Positions 1 to 5,552 of a stretch of 6,967 nt of DNA are shown piece after piece. The position numbers and the translations under genes were made by a program. The DNA lies in contig CP070790.1 in NCBI GenBank assembly GCA_020346805.1, forward strand, positions 2,184,426 through 2,191,392, in the 5' to 3' direction. Each line of letters opens with the position of its first letter. Position 1 is the stretch's first letter. The DNA is from Planctomycetota bacterium (lineage in GTDB: Bacteria; Planctomycetota; Phycisphaerae; UBA1845; PWPN01). Under the pieces are notes generated by a model that ran no database searches, had not been told where the DNA came from, and saw nothing but the letters and a program-made list of their open reading frames with translations.

Positions 1-206
1 TCGAGCTTGTGCTGCAGGTATGCCCACCAATGAAAGGACGTCGAATACCCGTTTACGATGATCAGTCGGGGTCGGCCGGTGAAGATTTTGAATTCCCCGG
101 CGGTTGGTTTTGTAGTTGCGGGGCCTGCCTGGGCAAAACCGCATGTATTGCTAAAGACCGCCGTTAACAGGATGGCAAGTACTCCTGATTGCATTTTTGT
201 AGTCAT
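1..206 (-). CDS. Secreted protein of unknown function, N-terminal part only (possible SGNH-like hydrolase)
   Basis: The gene reads leftward off the window, so only 68 residues are visible. The ATG at 206-204 is preceded by AGGAG (217-213) at 6 bases, which supports this start over the internal ATG at 194. The protein begins with a signal peptide: Lys4, a hydrophobic core at about residues 8-19, and an AQA|G signal peptidase I site after Ala27. A short Thr/Pro/Ala linker (about 28-37) follows. The mature part starts with FKIFTGRPRLIIVNGYSTS (39-57) and then FHWWAYLQHKL. A beta strand leading into G-Y-S followed by a WxxxLQ helix has the shape of block I of SGNH/GDSL esterases, where G-D-S carries the nucleophile; here Asp would be replaced by Tyr. 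That assignment is inference from very little sequence. The gene is divergent from the sugar operon and separated from it by about 500 bases, so a shared function need not be assumed. Confidence 0.72.
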   Translation of the reverse strand, partial: MTTKMQSGVLAILLTAVFSNTCGFAQAGPATTKPTAGEFKIFTGRPRLIIVNGYSTSFHWWAYLQHKL

Positions 207-225
207 CGGTTTCTCCTACTATGGC

Positions 226-242
226 TATCTTCTTTAAAGATA
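226..242. repeat. Short AT-rich inverted repeat upstream of the leftward gene
   Basis: TATCTT (226-231) and AAGATA (237-242) are perfect reverse complements around a 5-base centre. The element lies 19 bases before the start codon of the leftward gene, just beyond its Shine-Dalgarno. It could be an operator or a leader hairpin, but a 6-bp arm pair in AT-rich DNA can arise by chance. Confidence 0.3.
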
Positions 243-393
243 TCTACCGCGGATTATGGCCAACATCAGGGTGTGATCTATGGTTAACACCGGGATCATA
301 ATAATAACGTTGACGATTGTCATTTATTGCCTGGAAAATTCAATTAGTTCAAGAAGTTGAAATTGGGGAAATAGGTGTTTTTTCGTAACTTGC

Positions 394-410
394 GACGGCC
401 GGAAGCCGCC
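394..410 (-). repeat. Small GC-rich hairpin (REP-like)
   Basis: On the - strand the sequence GGCGGC, loop TTCCG, GCCGTC folds into a 6-bp stem with one G-U pair. On the + strand the same position is an A-C mismatch, so the - strand version folds better. It directly adjoins the direct repeats to its right and resembles the short GC-rich palindromes (GGCGGCTT..GCCGTC) that occur between genes in many bacteria. The family assignment is from memory. Confidence 0.45.
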
Positions 411-413
411 CTA

Positions 414-507
414 CAATGGTCGATAGTTACATGCCCACTCAAAGCAGTGAGCATGGTACCCGGCATCCAATGGTCGTTACACGACCATTCAAAGCAGTAG
501 TATGAGT
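414..507 (+). repeat. Two imperfect direct repeats of about 40 bases
   Basis: Copy 1 (414-456) and copy 2 (468-507) share CAATGGTCG, a short variable middle containing GTTACA, then CAAAGCAGT followed by a related tail. Copy 2 is shorter in the middle by about 4 bases. The spacing between copies is about 54 bases at the left end and 50 at CAAAGCAGT. Copy 2 has kept a perfect hairpin that copy 1 has largely lost. Two copies with internal palindromes suggest a small duplicated non-coding repeat element and not a CRISPR array. Confidence 0.6.
469..489. repeat. Perfect 9-bp hairpin inside the second direct repeat
   Basis: AATGGTCGT (469-477) and ACGACCATT (481-489) are exact reverse complements around the three-base loop TAC. 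No T-run follows on either strand, so it does not read as an intrinsic terminator. It is better seen as the core of a palindromic repeat unit. Confidence 0.7.
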
Positions 508-512
508 TTAGC

Positions 513-592
513 GTCATTCTGAGCCGAAGGCGAAGAATCTCGGTCTCCAAATGATTGAGATCCTTCGATCGCCACGGCAACCTCAGGATGAC
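513..592. repeat. 80-bp inverted repeat of a widespread nomadic type
   Basis: The ends are GTCATTCTGAG (513-523) and the reverse complement of GTCATCCTGAG (582-592), with one mismatch. Further in, CGAAGAATCTC (531-541) pairs with GAGATCCTTCG (557-567), again with one mismatch. The two arm pairs are separated by less well paired spacers and the centre is about 15 bases. Elements with this GTCATTCTGAG...CGAAGAATCTC sequence are, as I recall, scattered between genes in many environmental bacterial genomes and often cause false gene calls. It has no coding capacity. It could form a long cruciform or, if transcribed, a stem-loop in the leader of the downstream operon. Confidence 0.75.
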
Positions 593-714
593 CGATCTTT
601 TCCTGGTATAAAGTTTAAAATCCGCCGGAGAAGAGACGAGTTTTATACGCTGAATACATACCAGCAGTGGGTATGCCACGGAGTAAGATTTGTTAAATAT
701 GTATATAAAAGAAC

Positions 715-719
715 GGTGA
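715..719 (+). promoter_or_regulatory. Probable Shine-Dalgarno deciding the phosphatase start
   Basis: GGTGA lies 5 bases before TTG 725 and matches the 3' half of the consensus AGGAGGTGA. The alternative in-frame GTG at 716 overlaps this element and has only AAAAGAA upstream of it. The same GGTGA is used before the ribulokinase gene, which makes TTG 725 the more likely start. Confidence 0.45.
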
Positions 720-724
720 GTGAT

Positions 725-1516
725 TTGAGTAGCAGTGAGAAAGATGTTGAAATAAGAGCGGTCGGAGAGGCAGGCAAGGTCATCTTGTCGCTGTTTCAAC
801 AGGATCAGACCATACAAACCAAAGGGAAGGCATATAACCTGGTAACGGAGGCGGATATTAAATCAGAGGAGGCGATCGTTTCGACGATCAAAGAGTCATT
901 CCCCGACCACGCATTTCTGGCGGAAGAGACCGGCAAATCGACCGGTGAATCGGAATATATGTGGGTGATCGATCCGCTGGACGGTACCAACAACTATGCC
1001 CATAAGTTTCCCCACTTCTCGATTTCCATTGCCTTGTGCAAGGATGAAAAACCGGTGCTGGGTGTGATATACGATCCCCTTCGAGAGGAACTGTTTTGTG
1101 CCGAGCAGGGCAAAGGTTCATATCTGAACGATGAGCGCATACGCGTATCTTCTACATCGGACTTGTCGGACAGCATTCTGGCCACAGGATTCTACTACGA
1201 TCGCGGCAGCCTGATGAAACAAACGCTGCAGCAGATGGAGGCCTTTTTCGGCAAACCCATACGAGGGATTCGACGAACGGGGTCGGCGGCTCTGGATATG
1301 AGTTATGTTGCCTGCGGCCGACTGGACGGTTTCTGGGAATTGATATTAAGTCCGTGGGATTATGCGGCCGCCGCGGTGATTGCGACGGAAGCGGGCGGAA
1401 AGGTTACCGATATCAAGGGCGGTGATTTCGATCTGTTCATGAACAATATTGTTGTTTCAAACACGCAAATTCACGACGGTATTATTAAGGTGACTGAAGG
1501 ATCGGTATTGGATTAG
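725..1516 (+). CDS. Inositol monophosphatase family protein (Mg2+-dependent sugar/inositol phosphatase)
   Basis: This is a 263-residue protein, the usual length for the family, which hydrolyses phosphate monoesters such as myo-inositol 1-phosphate with two or three Mg2+ ions; some members act on fructose 1,6-bisphosphate or other sugar phosphates. The family signature is complete: NLVTEAD (38-44), LAEETG (64-69, metal ligand Glu67), WVIDPLDGTNNYAH (80-93, metal ligands Asp83 and Asp86), RRTGSAALD (183-191) and WDYAAA (211-216, metal ligand Asp212). No signal peptide is seen, so it is cytoplasmic. The start is uncertain: TTG 725 is chosen for its GGTGA; GTG 716 would add three residues. The frame is open back to ATG 551, but that stretch is repeat DNA with no family match. 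The transporter gene follows after 43 bases, so co-transcription is likely. Its job in a pentose operon is not obvious; removing a sugar phosphate that builds up is a guess. The exact substrate cannot be read from the sequence. Confidence 0.9.
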   Translation: MSSSEKDVEIRAVGEAGKVILSLFQQDQTIQTKGKAYNLVTEADIKSEEAIVSTIKESFPDHAFLAEETGKSTGESEYMWVIDPLDGTNNYAHKFPHFSISIALCKDEKPVLGVIYDPLREELFCAEQGKGSYLNDERIRVSSTSDLSDSILATGFYYDRGSLMKQTLQQMEAFFGKPIRGIRRTGSAALDMSYVACGRLDGFWELILSPWDYAAAAVIATEAGGKVTDIKGGDFDLFMNNIVVSNTQIHDGIIKVTEGSVLD

Positions 1517-1545
1517 TCTTTGAGGGTTTGCCATCTTGCGGCCCC

Positions 1546-1551
1546 AAGGAG
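1546..1551 (+). promoter_or_regulatory. Shine-Dalgarno deciding the transporter start
   Basis: AAGGAG ends 8 bases before ATG 1560. This fixes the start at 1560 and argues against the upstream in-frame TTG at 1536, which has no such sequence. Confidence 0.7.
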
Positions 1552-1559
1552 CATACTGG

Positions 1560-3014
1560 ATGGTTAATGGTACGAATTACGGAGGTAATGAGGAAGCACT
1601 ACTGAATGAAAAGGGCAGTATTGTTTACGCATATATACTTGCGTGTGTGGCGGCGGTAGGGGGGCTATTATTCGGCTATGATATCGGGGTCATCTCCGGG
1701 GCCATTGATTTCGTAAAGATAAACTTTGAATTGAACGAGCATTGGGAAGGATTTACCGCGGCCTGCGCGATGATCGGATGCATCTTCGGGGCCCTGCTTG
1801 CCGGTATTTTGAGCGACAAGTATGGACGCAAGAAAGTACTGATCGGGACGGCGTTTTTGTATGCCCTGTCGGCTCTATGGTCCGCCCTGCCTCACAGCTG
1901 GGCGGAACTGGTCCTGGCCCGCTTCGTCGGCGGTCTGGCGGTGGGCATCTCGGCGATGGTTTCGCCCATGTACATAGCGGAAATTTCACCGGCCAGGATT
2001 CGCGGTCGGCTGGTGGCCATAAATCAGTTAGCCATAGTCTGCGGCATGAACCTGTCTTATATCGCCAATTGGTTATTGGTAAATGTCGGTCAGCCTGAGT
2101 GTCCGAGTGCGGTTATGACCGCCTTGGATAACAGGTTGCGGAGTTGGTTCGGCTTTGATGGGGATACCAACTGGCGATGGATGTTCGGGGCTGAAGCTAT
2201 ACCCTCGATTGCCTTATTCTTTGGTTTGTTTTTTGTGCCGGAGAGTCCGCGCTGGTTGACCAAACAAGGCTGGGCCGAGCGGGCCCTGAGGATTCTGGCC
2301 CGAATCGGCGGCCGACAACACGCCCGGGAAGAGATGGAGGAGATCCAACTGACTCTGGCTATGGAAGAGGAAAAAGGTTCGGTCTTCCAACTACTCAAGC
2401 CCGGGTTACGAACGGTTCTGTTCATCGGGATTGCCCTGGCCATATTGCAGCAGATCAGCGGGGCCAATACCGTCCTGTTTTACGCTCCCAAGATATTCCA
2501 AAAAATAGGTTACCAGGAATCAGAATCGGCATTCTGGAATACGGTATTGGTAGGAACTACATTCGTGATTTGTACATTAATAGCATTGGCGGTCATCGAC
2601 AAAATGGGTAGAAAACCGCTGCTGATGATCGGCGCGGCGGGGATGAGTCTTTCCCTGGTTCTGATGGGCCTTTTGCCGAGATACGAATCGATATCGGACA
2701 AGTGGACGTTGGCGGCTATTCTTGCATACATTGCCTTATATGCGGTCAGTCTGGCTCCCGTGGTATGGGTATTATTATCTGAGATCTTCCCTACCGATAT
2801 ACGGGGTCGGGCCATGTCGATTGCTACTTTCGGCCTGTGGGTCTCATGTTACGCGGTAACCCAAACCTTTCCCTATCTGTGGGCCCGATTTGGAGAAAAT
2901 ACGTTTTTGGGTTATGCCGCCATCTGCGCATTTGCGTTTTTCTTCGTGGCGTATATTGTAAAGGAGACCAAGGGTAAAACCCTTGAGGAAATCGAACGTT
3001 CCTGGAAACGGTAA
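1560..3014 (+). CDS. Sugar/H+ symporter, major facilitator superfamily, sugar porter family (likely pentose importer)
   Basis: The 484-residue inner-membrane protein has the 12-helix pattern of the XylE/GalP/AraE and GLUT family. Visible signatures are GGLLFGYDIGVISGA in helix 1 (34-48), DKYGRK (86-91), INQLAIVCG in helix 5 (154-162, with the Gln that binds sugar in XylE), VPESPRWL (226-233), QQISGANTVLFYAP in helix 7 (297-310), DKMGRK (347-352), VVWVLLSEIFPTDIRGR (401-417, with the conserved Trp403) and KETKGKTLEEIE at the end. The helix 5-6 loop (about 171-204) is long, roughly 18 residues more than I recall for XylE. At the XylE Gln415 position this protein has Leu426. The gene is 44 bases upstream of ribulokinase, which points to uptake of L-arabinose, but porters of this family take several pentoses and hexoses and the substrate cannot be read from motifs alone. 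AAGGAG sets the start at ATG 1560. Confidence 0.93.
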   Translation: MVNGTNYGGNEEALLNEKGSIVYAYILACVAAVGGLLFGYDIGVISGAIDFVKINFELNEHWEGFTAACAMIGCIFGALLAGILSDKYGRKKVLIGTAFLYALSALWSALPHSWAELVLARFVGGLAVGISAMVSPMYIAEISPARIRGRLVAINQLAIVCGMNLSYIANWLLVNVGQPECPSAVMTALDNRLRSWFGFDGDTNWRWMFGAEAIPSIALFFGLFFVPESPRWLTKQGWAERALRILARIGGRQHAREEMEEIQLTLAMEEEKGSVFQLLKPGLRTVLFIGIALAILQQISGANTVLFYAPKIFQKIGYQESESAFWNTVLVGTTFVICTLIALAVIDKMGRKPLLMIGAAGMSLSLVLMGLLPRYESISDKWTLAAILAYIALYAVSLAPVVWVLLSEIFPTDIRGRAMSIATFGLWVSCYAVTQTFPYLWARFGENTFLGYAAICAFAFFFVAYIVKETKGKTLEEIERSWKR

Positions 3015-3047
3015 GTGGAATTTGATTAACCGGTAACCTGATAATTT

Positions 3048-3052
3048 GGTGA
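3048..3052 (+). promoter_or_regulatory. Shine-Dalgarno deciding the ribulokinase start
   Basis: GGTGA sits directly against ATG 3053 but 6 bases before ATG 3059. A ribosome could not use it for 3053, so ATG 3059 is preferred; the difference is two residues. Confidence 0.5.
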
Positions 3053-3058
3053 ATGAAG

Positions 3059-4747
3059 ATGAACAGCAAATATGTAATTGGATTGGATTTCGGTACGAAC
3101 TCGGTACGGGCGTTGATTGTGGATGTGGCCGGCGGTGAGGAGATTGCCACCAATGTTTGTGATTATGCACACGGGGAGGCGGGAATCATAATCGATCCCA
3201 AGGATCCGGATCTGGCCCGGCAGCATCCCGAAGACTACATCAGGGGGACCAAGGCTTGTGTCCAGCAGGCCCTGAAGGAAGCTTCGTCGAATAAGGATTT
3301 TTCGCCAGAGCAGGTAATTGGTATCGGCGTGGACACCACCGGTAGTACGCCTATGCCGGTGGATGAATCGGGCGAACCGTTGGCCTTTCAAAAAGAATTC
3401 AAAGACAATCCGTCGGCGATGGCCTGGTTGTGGAAGGACCATACCGGGCATGCCGAGGCGGAGGAAATTACGGCGCTGGCGGCAAAGATGCGTCCGCAAT
3501 ATCTGGCCAAGTGCGGGGGGACTTATTCGGCAGAATGGTTCTGGTCAAAGCTTCTGCATTGTTTGCGGGTTTCGCCGGATGTGGTTGAAGCGATGTATAC
3601 ATGGGTGGAGTGCGCCGACTGGATTCCGGGATTTCTTACCGGCACAACGCATCCGGATAAGGTTAAACGCTGTATCTGTGCCGCCGGCCACAAGGCCATG
3701 TTCAATCCTTCATGGAATGGATATCCGGATGTCGAGTTCGTGGGGGCGCTGGATGAGCGCCTGGTCAGGATTCGCGAGACACTGCCGGACCATGCTTACA
3801 ATATAGCCGATACCGCCGGCAGTTTGACTGACGCCTGGTCCAAGGAACTGGGACTTCCGGCAGGAATTCCGGTAGCCGTCGGGGCCTTCGATGCCCACCT
3901 TGGTGGGGTGGGGTGTGGAATTGTGCCGGGGGTCTTAGTGAAGATCATCGGCACTTCGACCTGCGACATGCTGGTTACGCCGATGGATAAGGATTTGCCG
4001 GATATCCCCGGGCTGTGCGGCATCGTGCCGGAATCGATTTTGCCGGGAGCCTACGGTCTGGAGGCCGGTCAATCGGCGGTAGGAGATATCTTCAACTGGT
4101 ATGTCAATTACATCAATCCCGGCGGCGACGGCAAAGGATCGCACGAGGCGCTCGCCGCAGGAGCGGAAAAACTTAAACCCGGCGAAAGCGGATTGTTGGG
4201 ATTGGATTGGCACAACGGCAACCGCACCGTCCTGGTCGATCAGCGACTGACCGGTCTGCTGCTGGGCATGACGCTGCATACCACGCCGGCGGAAATCTAT
4301 CGAACCTTAATCGAATCCACGGCTTTCGGGGCCCGGACTATCATCGAAAGATTCGTTGAATATGGATTGAAGGTCGATCGGGTGGTCAACTGCGGAGGTA
4401 TCTCGGTGAAAAGTCCGCTGGTGATGCAGATCTATGCCGACGTTACGGGAAGGGCCATGGAAGTTTCGCAGAGCGAACAAACCTGTGCTCTGGGTGCGGC
4501 GATGTCGGCGGCGGTAGTAGCCGGTAAGGCCAATGGCGGCTACGACAACTTTGCCGAGGCGGCCAAGGCCATGACCGGGGTGCGCGACAAGAAGTATGTA
4601 CCCAACGCCAAGAATAAAGCCGTCTACGATCGGCTATACAAACTTTACCGTCAACTGCACGATATCCACGGTACAAAAGAATACAGCGAAAACCTTTTTG
4701 ATCTGATGAAGGAGCTTCTGGCGATTCGCGACGAGGTAAGGAAGTAA
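3059..4747 (+). CDS. araB: L-ribulokinase (FGGY carbohydrate kinase)
   Basis: The enzyme phosphorylates L-ribulose with ATP to give L-ribulose 5-phosphate in the cytoplasm, the second step of L-arabinose breakdown. The 562 residues match the roughly 566 of E. coli AraB. From this start, the first actin-like domain opens with IGLDFGTNSVRALIVD (7-22), then GIGVDTTGSTPMPVDESG (88-105) and YSAEWFWSKLLH (156-167). The GAFDAHLGGVG stretch (275-285) holds the expected catalytic base Asp278. The second domain has IIGTSTCDML (296-305), YGLEAGQSAVGDIFNWY (332-348), LLGLDWHNGNRT (379-390), TAFGARTIIERF (421-432) and VNCGGISVKSPLVMQIYADV (443-462). The CGG and QIYADV segments are typical of ribulokinases and separate it from xylulokinase or glycerol kinase. 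The stop codon overlaps the araD start by one base (TAATG), which suggests translational coupling. ATG 3053 is a possible alternative start. No broken motif was seen. Confidence 0.96.
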   Translation: MNSKYVIGLDFGTNSVRALIVDVAGGEEIATNVCDYAHGEAGIIIDPKDPDLARQHPEDYIRGTKACVQQALKEASSNKDFSPEQVIGIGVDTTGSTPMPVDESGEPLAFQKEFKDNPSAMAWLWKDHTGHAEAEEITALAAKMRPQYLAKCGGTYSAEWFWSKLLHCLRVSPDVVEAMYTWVECADWIPGFLTGTTHPDKVKRCICAAGHKAMFNPSWNGYPDVEFVGALDERLVRIRETLPDHAYNIADTAGSLTDAWSKELGLPAGIPVAVGAFDAHLGGVGCGIVPGVLVKIIGTSTCDMLVTPMDKDLPDIPGLCGIVPESILPGAYGLEAGQSAVGDIFNWYVNYINPGGDGKGSHEALAAGAEKLKPGESGLLGLDWHNGNRTVLVDQRLTGLLLGMTLHTTPAEIYRTLIESTAFGARTIIERFVEYGLKVDRVVNCGGISVKSPLVMQIYADVTGRAMEVSQSEQTCALGAAMSAAVVAGKANGGYDNFAEAAKAMTGVRDKKYVPNAKNKAVYDRLYKLYRQLHDIHGTKEYSENLFDLMKELLAIRDEVRK

Positions 4748-5469
4748 TGGCCCACGACAAACTCAAGCAGGAGGTTTGCCGGGCAAATAAGGCACTTGTC
4801 GAGGCGGGCCTGGTGGTGTTGACCTGGGGCAATGTCAGCGGAGTGGATCGGGCTTCAGGGGTGATGGCCATTAAACCCAGCGGGGTGGGATATGATGACC
4901 TGATCCCGAAAGATATTCCCCTTTTGTCGATTAAAACCGGCGAGATTATCGAGGCAGGCTTACAACCTTCAACGGATACCCCGACCCATTTGCTGCTCTA
5001 TCAAGAATTTGAATCTATCGGCGGCGTAGTTCATATTCATTCGACTTATGCGACGGCCTGGGCTCAGGCCGAACGGGAGATTCCCTGTTTGGGGACTACC
5101 CATGCCGACCATTTTTCAGGATCGGTACCCTTGACTCGGCCGTTGAGGCCCGCTGAGATTCAGGATGATTATGAATGCAACACCGGCAGAGTCATCGTGG
5201 AGCGGTTTGCCGAGTTGGGCCTGAATGCGGCGGATACGCCCGCGGTATTGGTGCGACATCACGGGCCTTTTATCTGGGGTGAGAATCCCCAATCGGCTAT
5301 AGAGAACGCGATTGCCCTGGAGGAAGTGGCCAGGATGACCGCCGTTACCATGCAGATCAATTCGCAGGCCTTGCCATGTCCGGAGGCACTTTTGGAAAAA
5401 CATTTTCTCCGTAAGCACGGTTCCAATGCCTATTACGGGCAGCGGAGCGGTGGTGCTTCGTCGTCTTGA
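4747..5469 (+). CDS. araD: L-ribulose-5-phosphate 4-epimerase
   Basis: AraD interconverts L-ribulose 5-phosphate and D-xylulose 5-phosphate by a zinc-dependent retro-aldol/aldol reaction, delivering the sugar to the pentose phosphate pathway. The 240-residue protein aligns throughout with the 231-residue E. coli enzyme: LTWGNVSGVDR (25-35), IKPSGVGY (42-49), PSTDTPTHLLLYQ (74-86), GGVVHIHSTYATAWAQA (92-108), GTTHADHF (116-123), HHGPFIWG (171-178) and LRKHGSNAYYGQ (221-232). The zinc ligands expected from E. coli (His95, His97, His171) correspond to His96, His98 and His172, and Asp77 matches Asp76. The catalytic Asp120 and Tyr229 match Asp121 and Tyr230. These features separate it from fuculose- and rhamnulose-phosphate aldolases of the same fold. 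A short Ser/Gly tail (233-240) extends past the usual end. The ATG overlaps the araB stop by one base, and AAGGA at 4738-4742, inside araB, serves as Shine-Dalgarno. Confidence 0.96.
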   Translation: MAHDKLKQEVCRANKALVEAGLVVLTWGNVSGVDRASGVMAIKPSGVGYDDLIPKDIPLLSIKTGEIIEAGLQPSTDTPTHLLLYQEFESIGGVVHIHSTYATAWAQAEREIPCLGTTHADHFSGSVPLTRPLRPAEIQDDYECNTGRVIVERFAELGLNAADTPAVLVRHHGPFIWGENPQSAIENAIALEEVARMTAVTMQINSQALPCPEALLEKHFLRKHGSNAYYGQRSGGASSS

Positions 5470-5471
5470 TA

Positions 5472-5503
5472 TATGTGTTATGTCATTAAGCTGATAACAT
5501 ATG
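5472..5503. repeat. Imperfect inverted repeat in the araD-isomerase gap
   Basis: A 10-bp stem can form between 5472-5481 and 5494-5503: TGTTAT (5476-5481) pairs exactly with ATAACA (5494-5499), and the outer four positions pair with two G-U wobbles. The loop of 12 bases is GTCATTAAGCTG. No T-run follows, so it is not a standard terminator. It starts 3 bases after the araD stop and lies in the only long gap of the operon (83 bases). It could be an mRNA processing or stability hairpin, or an AT-rich operator for an internal promoter. Confidence 0.45.
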
Positions 5504-5536
5504 CTTGAGTTCGGCAGATTTTATCGATGACCGCCG

Positions 5537-5544
5537 AAAGGAGG
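5537..5544 (+). promoter_or_regulatory. Strong Shine-Dalgarno of the isomerase gene
   Basis: AAAGGAGG ends 8 bases before ATG 5553. It is the strongest ribosome binding site in the window and rules out the in-frame TTG at 5505, which would add 16 residues with no family resemblance. Confidence 0.8.
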
Positions 5545-5552
5545 ATATTCAG

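Larger units (their letters stand above)
207..724. other. Non-coding intergenic region between divergent genes
   Basis: I see no credible gene here. The open frames crossing it on either strand have no family resemblance, and they run through repeats. The left part (about 207-390) is AT-rich and should hold the divergent promoters, but I could not find a convincing -35/-10 pair; TTGACG at 310-315 has no good -10 at the right distance. The middle part (391-592) is a cluster of repeat elements listed separately. The right part (593-724) leads into the phosphatase gene and has AT-rich stretches such as TATAAA at 607-612, without a matching -35. Confidence 0.7.

Noticed and set aside
310..339. 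Promoter with TTGACG as -35
   Set aside because: At 17-18 bases the candidate -10 is GGAAAA or GAAAAT, a poor match, so I do not report it as a promoter.
469..489. Intrinsic terminator
   Set aside because: The stem is perfect but no run of T follows on either strand and no gene ends nearby.
414..507. Possible start of a CRISPR array
   Set aside because: Only two imperfect copies with unequal middles are present, there is no regular spacer pattern, and no cas gene is in the window.
344..817. 157-residue open frame on the - strand across the repeat region
   Set aside because: It runs through the direct repeats, the 80-bp repeat and the phosphatase start, with no recognisable domain and no good ribosome binding site.
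1588..1605. Five-codon open frame with a GGAGG before its ATG, inside the transporter start
   Set aside because: The frame is out of phase with the transporter, whose reading has a good Shine-Dalgarno at 1546-1551; the GGAGG encodes Gly-Gly in the real protein and is probably chance.
3318..3806. 162-residue frame on the + strand inside araB
   Set aside because: It overlaps a clear ribulokinase in another frame and is rich in Arg, Trp and Cys, as expected of a shadow of GC-rich coding DNA.
5465..5500. Internal promoter with TTGATA as -35 before the isomerase
   Set aside because: The hexamer at 17 bases downstream is AAGCTG, which does not resemble a -10.
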